A DNA stretch of 64,000 bases from Vicia villosa (lineage: Eukaryota > Streptophyta > Magnoliopsida > Fabales > Fabaceae). The DNA lies in NCBI RefSeq assembly GCF_029867415.1, contig NW_026705004.1, forward strand, positions 356,001 through 420,000, given 5' to 3'. How positions within the stretch are numbered: position 1 is the first letter of the stretch; every line of letters begins with the position of its first letter. Below the pieces are notes generated by a model. That model was not told where the DNA came from. It did not search any database and saw only the letters and a list, made by a program, of their open reading frames with translations. A program made the position numbers and the translations under genes. Shown in pieces: positions 33,687-45,246 of this stretch.

Positions 33687-34854
33687 TGAAGGATAGAAAA
33701 ACACTTAGAAAGGGGGGGGGGGGGTTTGAATAAGTGTAGTTTCAAAAACTCGTAAGATAAAAATAATTTGCACAAGTATTTTTATCCTGGTTCGTTGTTA
33801 ACTAAACTACTCCAGTCCACCCTATACAAGGTGATTTACCTCAACTGAGGATTTAATCCACTAATCACACGAGATTACAATGGTTTTCCACTTAGACAAC
33901 TTCTAAGTCTTCTAGAGTCTTCTGATCACAACTTGATCACTCTAGGAACAACTGCTTAGAGACCTTCTAAGACTTCTCTAGAGTATACTGATCACAACCC
34001 GATCACTCTTGTCCTTTACAATTTAATGTAAATAAATTCTAAGAGTATTACAATTGCTTCTTAAAAGCGATAATCACAAACTGTGATATTTCTCTTACAG
34101 ATTTAAGCTTAGACTCACTAAAGTATTACAACAGTAATGTAGTGAGGTTGAAGATGAAGTTTGATAGCTTGTGAAGTGAACAGCAAGATAGTATCAGAGA
34201 TAGTTCAGAATTCGTTCAAAGTGCGTCCAAAATTCGTAACCTTGCTTCTCATCAGAACTTCATATTTATAGGCGTTTTGAGAAGATGACCGTTGGGAGCA
34301 TTTAATGCTTTGCGTATTCTGTACAGCATTGCATTTAATGATTCACTCTTTTGTCAACTACCTCGAGCCTTGCGTTTGCTGTGACTACTGACGTTGCAGT
34401 TAATAGCTTCTAACGTTCCTTTTGTCAGTCAGCGTAGCTTGCCATCTAGTACTTGATTCTGATTTGTTCTTTGTAAATACTACGTTGAATATCATCAGAG
34501 TACAAACAGCTTGGTGCAGAGCATCTTCTGATCTTCTGATCTTGATATGCTTCTGAGCGTGATTCCATGACTTCAGCGCTTCTGCTTCTGAACTCAAGTT
34601 CTTCTGATGCTTCTAATAGACCATGTTCTGATTCTGCTTGACCATCTTTTGATGTCTTGCCAGACCATGTGCTGAAGTTGCATACTGAACCTTCTGAGTC
34701 AAAGCTTCTTAGCGCTGATTTGTGCATACTCTTTATATATTTCCTGAAAAGGAAATTGCATAGGATTAGAGTACCACATTATCTTGAGCAAAATTCATAT
34801 ACATTGTTATCATCAAAACTAAGATTATTGATCAGAACAATTCTTGTTCTAACA
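33687..34854 (-). repeat. Copia LTR, right copy (5' LTR of the element)
   Basis: The LTR is 1168 bp with TG..CA ends. A 13-base G run (33712-33724) accounts for the six extra bases over the left LTR. Minus-strand TATAAATA at 34263-34270 is the likely promoter. Confidence 0.9.
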
Positions 34855-34859
34855 TATAA
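34855..34859. repeat. Target-site duplication TATAA, right copy
   Basis: This matches 3587-3591 and marks where CACTA sequence resumes. Confidence 0.9.
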
Positions 34860-35035
34860 TGTCCTACCTATGGTTGAAAATATTACAGGTTGAAAATGTA
34901 TTACAGGTCGAAAATAAATATAGGTTGAAAATATTACAGGTTGAAAATATATTACAGGTCGAAAATGTTACAGTTTGAAAATAAATATAAATTACAGCTC
35001 GAACTGGGAGGCTTAAATTACAGGTTGCACTTTAA
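34860..35035. repeat. Short tandem repeats in the CACTA subterminal region
   Basis: Imperfect repeats of GGTTGAAAATATTACA occur about every 16-28 bases from 34872 to 34990. Confidence 0.7.
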
Positions 35036-35412
35036 AATACTGCATTTAGCAACGACAGCGCTTTCAAAAACGCTCTTAAAGGCCTACCTACGAAAGCGCT
35101 TTATACCTAAAAGCGTTGCCTAAGATAAAAAAAACATAAAAGATAAAAAAGCGCAACCTACGAAAGCGCTTTCAGGAAAAAGCGCTGCTATAGGGGAGGC
35201 TACGAGAGCGTTTTTCTGGAAAAAGCGCTGCTATAGGGGATGCTACGACAGCGCTTTTCTGGAAAAAACACTGCTAAAGGGGAGGCTACGAGAGCGCTTT
35301 CGGTGTACCAAAAAGCGCTGTCGTTACCTACGGCAGTGATGGCTATGGTAGCGCTTTTAAGCGCTCTAAAAGGCCAAAATAAGCGCTGTCGTAGCCCTTG
35401 TACGGCGTAGTG
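35036..35412. repeat. CACTA subterminal hairpin array and terminus
   Basis: AGCGCTTT and its complement occur many times, often as short inverted pairs such as AGCGCTTTC..GAAAAAGCGCT followed by GCTATAGGGGAGGCTACGA. The last bases GGCGTAGTG at 35404-35412 are the reverse complement of CACTACGCC. Subterminal repeats are binding sites for CACTA transposase; single sites are not resolved here. Confidence 0.8.
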
Positions 35413-36540
35413 TCGGAATTTCCCCTTTAATGATGAATGATTAAGATGTCGCAATTTCGAATTCAACTCGTACAATCAAATGTCCTCTATCCAACTAATC
35501 AACTGAATTGACTTAACGAGATGTTAAATTTTTTTATTTTAGTTGATGTTACTTGTCAAAAAAATAGTATATTATATCATTTTTTTAATAAATGTGATTA
35601 GAATTATCCTTCCTCGGTTGATTTTTTTAACGAAGAAAATTTATTGAATAAAAGAGAGAAAACATAAATGATGATGGGACATAAATTTTAAGCCCAAAAA
35701 AACTAGCAAATAATATTGTACATGTCAAACCTAGTTATCTCTCAAAAAAATTTCAAAAGTACAAATAAAAAGAGAATCGCACCAAGTGTCATATTCAACA
35801 AAAAAAACGCATTGTTTAATCTAACTGCACATGTATTTTCCTTTCTGAAAATGTGAGATATTTTGAATCTAAATGAACGTATATGGTGTTAAATGTTCTT
35901 CATTTAATGAAAAGATGCCAAGAGACAATATTCAAATTAGAAATGCACGAATGACTAGCATTTAGTCAGTTTTAAATCAAAGATTTTGTCAATTCTTCTA
36001 GTTAGCATATTGAAGAGGAAACATGATTCCATGGAATTAAACTTCAAAGGAGGTGAAAGTCCAATCTTAACTGAGAAAGCTCCCATGAATATTCATAAAT
36101 TATCCTTAAATATGCCACCACAAATTGATATTCCAGGATTTTCTCTTGAAGCTACATCTATGTTGCACTTAATCTATTTATTACTAGGAAAATCTCATGT
36201 TGAGTGTGAATCTTATTGTTGAAATAATTATGGGTTGCTAAGATAATTATAGGTTGTTGATAGTATAGCTTATTTGCTCAAATAATCATGGGTAGAGATG
36301 ATTGTTTGTTAAGGAAAACTGGGGATTAAGATTTTAGATAAACTGAACCCTAGTATTATAGATATGGTTTGTAACACTGTAATCTAATAAAAAATCATAA
36401 GAAAAAAATAAAGGGAATTATAGCTACTTTAGAGTCGCAGAGATAGGCATCATTCGTTAAACTACATTAACAAAGGTCAATAGCGTTCGTTGTCTTTTAC
36501 TTTCATTTACCTTTCATATTCTATATTAGTTATTGTTCTA
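35413..36540. other. No recognised gene
   Basis: This is AT-rich sequence right of the CACTA end. A 78-codon frame (35986-36222) has no recognisable features. Confidence 0.5.
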
Positions 36541-37125
36541 ACATTTAGTATCATATTGAGATTAACCTTGGTGCGAAATTCAAAGTAACAAGGTTCGACG
36601 AGATGGATAATTTTCAATATGGCAAAGGAAGGTTAAAGATCTGTTGGCTCGACAAAGTTTACAAAAGATGTTGCAGGAGACTAAATCAAACGACATGGTG
36701 GATACCTATTGGGCAAAGATGAAGAAGAAGGTTGCAGGATTGATTCGTCTATGTGTCTCAAATGAGGTGATGTATCATATTTTGGATCTGGCAACTCTAA
36801 AGGAGGTTTAGGGAAAATTGGAGAGTCAATATATGTCAAAGATAATGATGAACAAATTTTTTACAAAACAACAACTACAATATAAAGATGAAGGAAGGAT
36901 CTGATTTGCAACAATATGTCAATGTCTTTAGTAACATAATCATCAATCAAGTGAGGCTTGGAGCTAAGGTTGATGACGATGATAAGGAAATTATCTTTCT
37001 CTACTCGTTACCTGGTTATTATGACCATTTGGTGACTATCCTTACCTTTGAGAAAGACAATATTAGTCTTGATGTGATTATTGTACACTTTTGTATCATT
37101 CACAAAGGAAATAAAGTGTAGAGGA
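36541..37125 (+). pseudogene. Relic of a Ty1/copia gag (Tork-like)
   Basis: Frames broken by stops and shifts read KFKVTRFDEMDNF, LQKMLQETKSNDMVD and then MKEGSDLQQYVNVFSNIIIN followed by LYSLPGYYDHLVTILTF at 36888-37115. These match the UBN2-type gag of copia elements (lines like DLQQHVNEFNNI and LLTSLP are familiar in Tork-type copies). A decayed PBS-like TAGTATCATATTGAG at 36546 precedes it. No pol is seen. Confidence 0.75.
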
Positions 37126-38081
37126 AGGAACACAGTGTGACGGTTTGTATGTGAAAGGAGGTCAAGATCGTGGGCGATTAGTGCATTTTTATGCACACTC
37201 TTTCACTATTGTTATATGACAATTCTATAGTTTTTCTTGTTACCTTATTCCTTTTAGTATGTTTTCTAAGTTTAGTTTAATTATGCCTTTATTTTTTTTA
37301 TGTTACTTATTTGTTGAATAAGCAATAATTTGACATTGTCTCACTGTGCATACATAACTTGAGCCTAGAAATGATATTTGACGCGTCTTGATATGATTTG
37401 ACTAGCTAAGAGGAAAATATGTTTTAAGCCCTTTATTCTAAGTGTTTTAGTTTCCTAAAGAGGGTTTCTCTGGCCCAGAGATGCCTTTACACTAAAAATG
37501 GGCGAGTCTCTTAACTTAGGGCGAGTCCCTTGGCCGAAGGCATCTATCTTTAAGGTAGGGCCCTCAACAAGTGGTTTACTTGCATGAGCCCTTAATTTGA
37601 GGGATGAGTTATCTTCTAGGTGTCTTTGAACCAGCTAACAAATGTCAACAGGGAATTTCAATCAATAACTTTTCTGTCACACTTATTTTCATTAAGTTTA
37701 AGTAATGATGGTCTCTTTGTCGAGACCTTAAAGGGTAGTGGCACGTGTCGGAAACGTGTTGAGTTTTTTTCAAAAACTATTGGGGGCGTCTAAAGGATCC
37801 TTTATGATTTCCACTATAAAAGGTTTTCTTTTTCATTTCGTTTACTCCATTTTGTTTTCTACTTTCACAAGCTTGCACAACTCTATATCTCTTTGCTCGC
37901 AACCTTCGTCCAGGTATGATTTTTCTTTTTCTTGCGCCATGTAGTGAATATGTTTCTGATATAGGGCATTTTAAGCTAAGCATGTCGTTTTGGGTTAATT
38001 GTCCCATTTTTTAATATTATGATGGTGGTGGTGATTCTTTTTTATTCTTCTGTTTTCTCAAGAACAAAAGAGAGAATGTCT
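37126..38081. other. Unclassified sequence, possibly part of an LTR
   Basis: No gene. A TATAAAAGG box near 37816 is followed by pyrimidine-rich leader-like sequence and a donor-like CCAG|GTATGA near 37914. The area 37440-37620 has short repeats around GGGCGAGTC and CTTAA. This could be the promoter part of an old LTR. Confidence 0.35.
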
Positions 38082-39355
38082 TGTTAGAACAAGATTGGTT
38101 GTGCAATACGTCTATGAGTTTTGATGATAACAATGCATATGTGGGTATGAACAATTTTTTTATACTAACACTTGTTTTGTTGAGTACTTAACAAACAGGT
38201 TATGATTCTGATGAAAAGGCATGGCCAAAACATCAGAAGCCACCAAATTAGGTTTCCGCGCTACACACGTACTGATGAACAGTAGCAACCACTTCAGAAG
38301 CAGAAGCATATGAATTTATCACTCTAATACAAAGTCTGAAAAAACCAAATATGAATACTAAGTGTTGAAAGACTCTGAAGACGTGGTTCTGAAGACTCTG
38401 AAGACTTGAAGCTCTAAAGACTCGAGTTTCTGAAGAAAAAGGATTATGAAAACCAAGTGTTGAAGAATCTGAAGATGTGACACTAAAGATTTTGAAGACT
38501 TGAAGTTTTGAAGAATTTAAAGCTTATTCTCTTATCTTCCAACTCATGTTGTGAGACTCTGAAGTTCAAGAAGGAAAGAAGATAATGTTACTATGTAGTA
38601 CGAAGTACAAGGTACAGAAGAATGTTTTGTTCCACAACCAAGAAAGGACGAACGTTGTTTACTATCTTATCTCCCACAATGTTCAAGCCACCAAACTTCT
38701 AGAAGTTCCAGAACAGCCCTCCAGCGGATATATTATTGTATTGTTTATATAAAGGCTTGAGGACTGAAAGAAGAAGCAAGAACGCTCATGATCATATTTG
38801 CTATCTATAGAATGTTAATAGCTTCATATTTCTTTTAGTCTTAGATTTGAAAAAGAAATGTTTACATCCTGCTTGTGTAGAAGCACTATATTGTAAACAA
38901 ACCCTGATCAAAGGTTATTTAATTGTTCCTTGAGAAACTGAGTGAAGGTTATCTCAAGAAGTCTAAGCCTAGAGAGTCTCAGAGGTTGTTAGTCACAGGG
39001 GTTCCTGTGAAAGGTTAGTCACCGGCGGTTGCCCGTGCATTGTAGTTAGTCACAGGGGTGTTTATGCAAGGTTAGTCACTTCGGTTGCACGTGGGACTGT
39101 AATCAGTTTGGTTATAGTGGATTAAGTTCTTGATTGAGAGAGGCGGAATCACCCCGGAATAGTGGATTGGACTAGCTTGATATTTGTCAAGTGAACCAAT
39201 ATAATAATACCATGTTCTTTCCTTATTGCATCTTTTTGTTATTATCAATAGTAGAGAGTTTGTAATTTCAAGAAAGTGAAATTGTTTTATTAAAAGGCTT
39301 TATGTTTTAAAAACCCTATTCAAAACCCCCCTTTCTAGTGTTTTTCATACCTTCA
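38082..39355 (+). repeat. Left LTR of the second SIRE-type element
   Basis: It is 1274 bp, TGTTAGAACA to ACCTTCA. TATATAAAG at 38746-38754 is the likely promoter. It is rich in TCTGAAGACT repeats. Confidence 0.85.
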
Positions 39356-39454
39356 GTTGGCTTCAGAGCTCCAGTTATGAGTAGTGATAAAGAGTTTGAA
39401 TCTTTGTCAGGCACTTAACTGTGTTCAGTACCGATCTAGCCTGTGTGAAAAACA

Positions 39455-40790
39455 ATGGTTGAACCTAAAGGGGCTCCTACCAACAAGGTTACTGTTCATA
39501 ATAAGGATAAAGATCATTATAGTTTTAAACATACTATGTTTGATGGAGAAAATTTTGACTTTTGGAAGGATAGAATTGAAACATACTTCATGGCATTTAA
39601 CTTTGATCTCCGGGATCTGGTAGTTGATGGCTGCAGTTATCTAGTAGGTGCAAATGGTGTCAAAATTGCAAGAAGTGCAATGACTGATGACCAGAAGAAG
39701 GCTTACAAGAATCACTTCAAAGCCAGGTCAATCTTGTTATCTGTTATTTCTCATGTTGAGTATGAGAAGATCATTGATAAAGGGACTGTATAGTCCATAT
39801 TTGATTCTCTCGAGATGACTTATTAAGGCAATGCTCAAGTTAAGGAGACTAAGACTTTTTCCCTAATCCAGAAATATGAAGCCTTCAAGATGGAAGAAGA
39901 TGAATATGTGGAAACGATGTTTTCAAGATTTCATATTCTTGTTGCAGGACTTAAGGTTCTGGACAAAGATTATTCTACATCAGATCATGTAAAGAAGATT
40001 ATCGGAAGTCCGCCTAAGAAATGGAGGCCAATGGTAACTGCTTTGAAACTATCAAAGGATCTGAAAAACACCAGTCTTGAGGAACTGATAAGTTCTTTGA
40101 GAAGTCATGAGATTGATCTTCAAGAAGATGAACCTCTAAGGAGAAGAAAATTTGTGGCTCTAAGGTCTAAGTCTGAAAAGACAAAGGCTTTCAAGCAGAA
40201 GAAGAAGAAGAAGAAGAAGAAGAATTAGAAGAAGAAGACTCGAGTGAAGATGAGATGTCTCTGATGTCTAGAAGATTGACTCAGCCATGGAAAGATAGAA
40301 AAAGAAAGCTTCAAGGATCAAGAAGATCAAAGGATAGAAGTGGATCATCTAGTCAAAGGAGAACTCCTGAACAAGAATTTATATGTTATGAATGCAATGA
40401 GCCTAGACACTACATGAATAATTGTCAAAGCTTAGGAAAGAAAACAAACCTAAGAAAATGTTCAAAGGCAAGAAGGGTCTCATGGAAACATGGGATGATT
40501 CTGACTCAAAATATGAAGATTATGATGAAGGAAAATCTAAAGTGGCACTTATAACTGGAATAATCACAAGTGAAGATATATCAGAGAATGCACTGACAAC
40601 TAATGATGTGTCAGACTCTGATGATAAAAGAGAATGGTTACTCACAACATATGACGAGAGAAAGGCGTATGTTCCAACATTTGGATTTTAGGCCCGGAAG
40701 CCTCGTTGTTTTCAGAGATAATCAGAACAACAAAATCATTGACTCTGAAACCAAAGGCAATAAGTATTTGTTGTTAAGGATACCGTAGAA
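39455..40790 (+). pseudogene. Broken gag and protease scrap of the second SIRE-type element
   Basis: ATG at 39455 (MVEPKGAPTNKVTV) starts a UBN2-type gag like the one at 33601 (FDGENFDFWKDRIETYF, then KVLDKDYSTSDHVKKIIGS). Stops at about 39791 and 39825 and shifts near 40230 and 40430 break it. A CCHC knuckle CYECNEPRHYMNNC lies near 40387-40428 with Arg in place of Gly. A scrap near 40630-40660 (SQHMTRERRMF) is the protease active-site region without its Asp. Pol is deleted beyond about 40790. Confidence 0.85.
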
Positions 40791-40898
40791 GCTCAAAACG
40801 CTACAGAATCTGAAACACAGAAACACAAACTATAGAAGAATCTTTTTAGTGGAATCGGTTGCTGATCCTTATGATCCTTTAGAACTGAAGAAAGAAAA

Positions 40899-40900
<2 letters not shown>

Positions 40901-40962
<62 letters not shown>
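40901..40962. repeat. (AC)n(AT)n compound microsatellite
   Basis: Thirty bases of AC are followed by about 32 of AT, close to the point where pol was deleted. Confidence 0.97.
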
Positions 40963-40966
<4 letters not shown>

Positions 40967-41762
40967 TTTCGAGAATCATGTTTGAAGATCTTGTTTAGAA
41001 ACCTAGAGGTATTTGAAACCAGTTGGGTGTTCAGAAACAAGGTATAATGAAGAAGAAAATCTGAGTTTGAAATGTGTACGATGGGAGAAGTGAAATTCAC
41101 TATGCGATTTCAAGTTAAATGAAGATCAGAAGCCATCCACGTTTATCAGAATCCATCATAATCATAATACATCACATTCATGAGAAGCCAGCTTATCAAA
41201 ACACAAGCCCGAATATCAGAATGCTTTTGGAAAAGATCATCATGCATTTCGAAGGAAGAAGAGGTAAGTGAAAAGGTATGACAAAAGTTATTTTTCACCT
41301 TTAATATTCATATCTGTTGTGTTAATACTGTTACCTTATTCAGAACCTCAGTTTATTAGAAGATGTTTTCGTTAGAAACGTCTATGATTAGAGGGAAATC
41401 GTTTTATTTTCCAGACGCTGAGTATATTAAACGTGTCACTTAGCATGGTTAATACGTGTAATGTTAGTTATACTTAGTATTAATCATATCTAATGACATT
41501 CGAGAAGTGTGGTTCTTTTTCTTGGAATTGATTAAAATCAAAATTATTATCTTCATTTATTACCCCTAATGATTGTACTATTTTTGATTTCTCTCTCTTC
41601 CAAATACTTTACGCACACTCACACACAACCGTACTTTTCACTTCCACACATCTTTTGTTAGAAAACCTAAAACCCTAAACCCCATTTCTCTCAACTGTTC
41701 ACCGAGTTCGTCATTCTTCTCAACATCTTCAACAACTTCAACATCTTCTCAACAACATCACC
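40963..41762 (+). other. Spacer and leader before the extra ORF of the second SIRE-type element
   Basis: No gene. Near 41660-41690 AAACCTAAAACCCTAAACCC (telo-box type) is followed by a C/T-rich leader with CTTCTCAAC and CATCTTC repeats up to ATG 41763, like the leader of the extra ORF in the first SIRE element. Confidence 0.5.
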
Positions 41763-43862
41763 ATGAATCATCAATAACAAGAAGTTGGTAAGTTCTCACA
41801 AGCGTATGAACAAAGCTTAAATCATCCTTAGTCATCATCGACAGTTTCTCCTTCAACAGCAACCATTCATCCTTCATCTTTAACTGTTCATGTTTCCTCA
41901 TCAAACGTTCATCCCAATTTTTCAATTGCATTAATTATTGATGAAAATCATATTACAAGGAGAAATATTCAAGTTCACTGCATCACTCCTGCGCAAGATC
42001 TAAGAGTACTTCGTGAACATCTGGTTGATTTTGAGAACATGGCTGCAAACAATTTTGATTTAAGTAAAGAGTTGAACGCTCAAGGGTGGAAAGGATTTCT
42101 TGAGACAAGCTCAGTGTTTCAATATACACATTGTATTTCACGTTCTAGGTTCCAAGATTATCATAACTGAAAAATCTATTTTAGAACTCTTGGGAATGAA
42201 ATTTTTAGAAGGTAAACGGGTCTACAACATGAAAGAGAAGTCAACCTTTCTAAAGAGAACCATTCATAGGGCTATCTTCAAGAACTTTATTCCTGATTAA
42301 AAGGAATACAAAGCAATTAATATTCATGGCAATCTGAGGATTTGGCATAAGATCATCTTAGGATACATAAACCCTAGGCCTTACTCAAACTCTTCAGATT
42401 ACTTAAACACATATCAAAAGTACATGGTGTAATATTTGATGACTCATAAGAAGATGAATCTTCCCTTTATTCTATTCCACTATCTGAGGGACACTATCTT
42501 CAATACCAGAACCACAGATAATGAGAACAGGAAGATTTTACCCTATATTCCGTTTGGAAGACTTATGTCTGATATTTTTATGGAAAATGGTCTTATCAAG
42601 TTTCTGACTGAGGAAGTAAAATTCACAGAGAATCTGGTCCCAGCAATCGGAGAGCACTTCAATGCTTATAATATGAAGCACATGTCCATGTTGAAGGAAA
42701 TCAGTGTTCCTCCTCTGATAGTTCCACCTAACACTATTTCTAGAAGAAGAATTTCTGTCAATAGGTTTCCTTCTTTCAGTCAAAGAATCAGTATTTTGAA
42801 ACTTTGGTTCTTCCAATAAATCCTATTGATCCTTCCAGAGGCAAAAGGAAACAAGTTTCAGAAGACTATGAATGTGGAACAATGAAGAAGCATGACAAAG
42901 GTCAAACTTTTAAGAGTCCTTTTTTAACCTTCTATCCAACAACTTCTATTGATGGTTCTAAATTTTTGGTTTCTTCTTCAAGTAAGTTTACTATCCTTGT
43001 GAAGTCTGAGCCTTTTGATGAAACTATTAATGAAATATCTTTTCCTCAACTTAAAATTGTTCCTACCTTTTCCACAATTTCAATAACCGCTTCTAAACAA
43101 ACTGCTATGTATATGTCTATGACATATAATCTAGAAATAGTTTCAAATCCATCTTTAACTACTTCTTTTTCATCATCATCCCTTCAGACCTACACAACAC
43201 CTGTGCTTACTCCAATTTCTACATTCATACCTCAAAGTTCAATGAACAATGAGTCACCATTTCTTTCACATTCTAATCTTCCATCTCCTCACTCTGAGAA
43301 CGTACTTGACTTTGTCTATTCTAAACTTCTTAACCGAAATCCATATGAAAAAATAACCACTTCTAAATCAGCATCTCTTGTACCTCTTGAAATATCCGAA
43401 TCTTACTCAAATTTTGAACTCCTTAATCTAACTGATCAAATTGCTGAATGTTCATATTGTGAAAGAGAAAGAAGAAGAAGAAGAAGAAAAGGAATGGATC
43501 AGACGCTTCCACCTACTTGTTGCTAAGCAAAAAGCAGATGGAGCCAAAGCTCTTAAAGATGCTAAAGAAGAAAAGCTTCGAAAAGATGAAGAGAAAGTCA
43601 GAAAGGCTCAAGAAGCATAAGCTGAAGATAAGGCAAAGGAAGATGAAGCTGATGTTAACATCTCTTCTACTGACTCGATCATTATTCGCTTGGAGCAAGA
43701 TGTTAATGAAATTAGAGAAAAACAAGTTAGATACAAGAGAGAACAAGAAGTTTTCAAAAAAAAACTTTAAGGAACAGAAGGAAGTAAATGAAAATGTTTA
43801 GGTCATGCTGCAAAAGATTCGGACCTCGCTGAACACATTTTCTTCATCTGGACCATCTAAAC
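41763..43862 (+). pseudogene. Extra ORF of the second SIRE-type element, broken
   Basis: The putative start MNHQ at 41763 meets a stop at once. Pieces of one protein follow in shifting frames. One is a helical domain (IITEKSILELLGMKFLEGKR, then NLRIWHKIILGYINPR, ILPYIPFGRLMSDIF; 42100-42830) that resembles the plant transposon-protein/mobile-type domain of env-position ORFs. Next is a Ser/Thr/Pro-rich part (42830-43450) and a highly charged coiled coil (43450-43800). Stops at 42298 and 42430 and several shifts show decay. Its N-terminal MN and leader parallel the extra ORF at 6961, but the body differs, so they may not be close homologues. Confidence 0.65.
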
Positions 43863-44741
43863 CTTAGATTCTAGGACCCTAGGAATCTATTGTGTTTTTC
43901 CTTGTATGCCATGTTTGTCTTTCAGATGTTCAAATTGCTTTATTATCAATCAAAATGTTTTTCTTCTGATATTCTCTTGTCTCATATATTTTTTCTTATG
44001 CTTTTCACACATAATATCTTTTTAATTATGACAAAAAGAGGGAGAAAATTTGGAGTTAATTTTGATGATTAATAATCAATTCCTGAAATAAAACTACTTA
44101 CATTTACTAACCCCATACAAACTTTTGTTTGTGTTAGAATTGTTTTTTTTCCAGGATGATATCATACAACTCTGATTGATATCAGATTCTGAAAGTTTGG
44201 AGTCAGATTCTGAAAGATATGAATATCTATTTATAAATCAGATATTAGCAATCATACAATGAGAGTACTTTGGTAATCTGACTTCAAGAATGTGATTATG
44301 GAATCAGACTCTAAGATGATGTCATACATAATACATAATCAGGCTCTGAGTTTTTACAAAGATCCCATTTTAAGAAACCAGGCCTTGAAGTTGACAAAGA
44401 GGCTCGGAAAGACCTCACCCAGATCTAACAAGATCAGGCTCTGAAAGATTTCATTTAGGAACTTCATTTTCCAGAATGGAAATCAGGCTCTGAAATGAAT
44501 ATATCAATCTGGTTCTGAAAATGGAAGATCTCTGGTATCAAGACTTTAAAGATAATATCTGATCTATTGGAACCAGGGGGAGTTACCCAGGATGGTTCAT
44601 AATCATGATATCTGATCTTTACCAAGTCTTTGACTCAAGGGGAGTTTTTCATAAAGGATAAGTATTCCTCATCCTTTTCTCTCTGAAACTTTTATGTCTA
44701 TGTACAAAATTGTGTCATCAAAATACATAGTTCTATCATCA
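43863..44741 (+). other. 3' untranslated region of the second SIRE-type element
   Basis: Non-coding, rich in CAGGCTCTGAAA and related hexamers. It leads to the polypurine tract. Confidence 0.6.
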
Positions 44742-44757
44742 TCAAAAAGGGGGATAT
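44742..44757 (+). promoter_or_regulatory. Polypurine tract of the second SIRE-type element
   Basis: CAAAAAGGGGGATAT sits directly before the right LTR and matches the tract of the first SIRE element except for GATAT in place of GAGAT. Confidence 0.85.
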
Positions 44758-45246
44758 TGTTAGAACAATATTGGTTCTGCAATACGTCTCTGAGTTTTGA
44801 TAATAATAATGTGTATGTGGGTATGAACAATTTTGTAATACTAACGTTTGTTTTGTTGAGTTCTTAACAAACAGGTTATGATTCTGATGAAAAGGTGTGG
44901 CCAAAATATCAGAAGCCACCAGGTTATGTTTGCGCGCTACACACATTCTGATTAACAGTAGCAACCACTTCAGAAGCAGAAGCATATGAATTTATCACTT
45001 TGTTACGAAATCTGATGAATCCAGTTCTGAAGACCAAGTGCTGAAAGACTCTGAAGACGTGGTTCTGAAGACTCTGAAGACTTGAAGCTCTGAAGACTTA
45101 AGTTTCTGAAGTCAAAAGATTATGAATACCAAATGCTGAAGAGTCTAAAGATGTGACTCTGAAGACTCTGAAGACTTCTTGAAGTTCTGAAGAATTCAAA
45201 GCTTATTCTCGTTTCTTCCAACTCATGCTATGAGCTCTGAAGTTCA
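44758..45246 (+). repeat. Right LTR of the second SIRE-type element, truncated
   Basis: It aligns with about the first 490 bases of the left LTR and ends near GCTCTGAAGTTCAA; the rest is absent. Confidence 0.8.

Larger units (their letters stand above)
3592..34854 (-). mobile_element. SIRE-type Ty1/copia LTR retrotransposon, minus strand, interrupted by an Ogre element
   Basis: Two LTRs (3592-4753 and 33687-34854) begin TG and end CA and are flanked by the 5-bp duplication TATAA (3587-3591 and 34855-34859). On the minus strand the order is LTR, initiator-Met PBS, gag, protease, integrase, [Ogre insertion], start of RT, RNase H, an extra ORF, polypurine tract, LTR. Integrase before RT defines copia; the extra ORF after pol and the gag type fit the SIRE/Maximus lineage. 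By eye the LTRs differ at about nine positions plus a G-run (7 versus 13 G), so insertion was recent. The copy is dead: most of RT is deleted and gag-pol has several stops and frameshifts. Confidence 0.92.
1..35412 (+). mobile_element. CACTA (En/Spm) transposon, right part, split by nested retrotransposons
   Basis: The right end is visible. Read on the minus strand from 35412, the sequence starts CACTACGCCGTACAAGGG, followed by many short subterminal repeats built on AGCGCTTT. The CACTA start and dense subterminal repeats define this superfamily. The left end lies before the window. Positions 1-3591 and 34860-35412 belong to this element; 3592-34854 is a copia insertion with its target duplication. 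The gene at 1-3020 has the Transposase_24 plus Ulp1-like combination often carried by plant CACTA elements. I infer that gene and terminus belong to one element because they flank the same insertion. The terminus is clear; the assignment of the gene is inferred. Confidence 0.75.
38082..45246 (+). mobile_element. Second SIRE-type copia element, decayed, most of pol deleted
   Basis: A complete left LTR (38082-39355) and a truncated right LTR (44758-about 45246) both start TGTTAGAACAA. A weak PBS (TTGGCTTCAGAGCTCC) follows the left LTR and a polypurine tract precedes the right one. Inside are gag pieces, a protease scrap, no RT or integrase, and an extra ORF. The LTRs are clearly more diverged than in the first SIRE element, so this copy is older. 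The right LTR stops at GAAGTTCAA and foreign sequence begins. Confidence 0.85.

Noticed and set aside
35200..35475. 91-codon minus-strand ORF at the CACTA end
   Set aside because: It runs across the transposon terminus and its subterminal repeats, so it is not a conserved coding sequence.
37738..37944. 68-codon ORF after a TATA-like box
   Set aside because: The ORF begins upstream of the box and has no domain. The box more likely marks an old LTR promoter.
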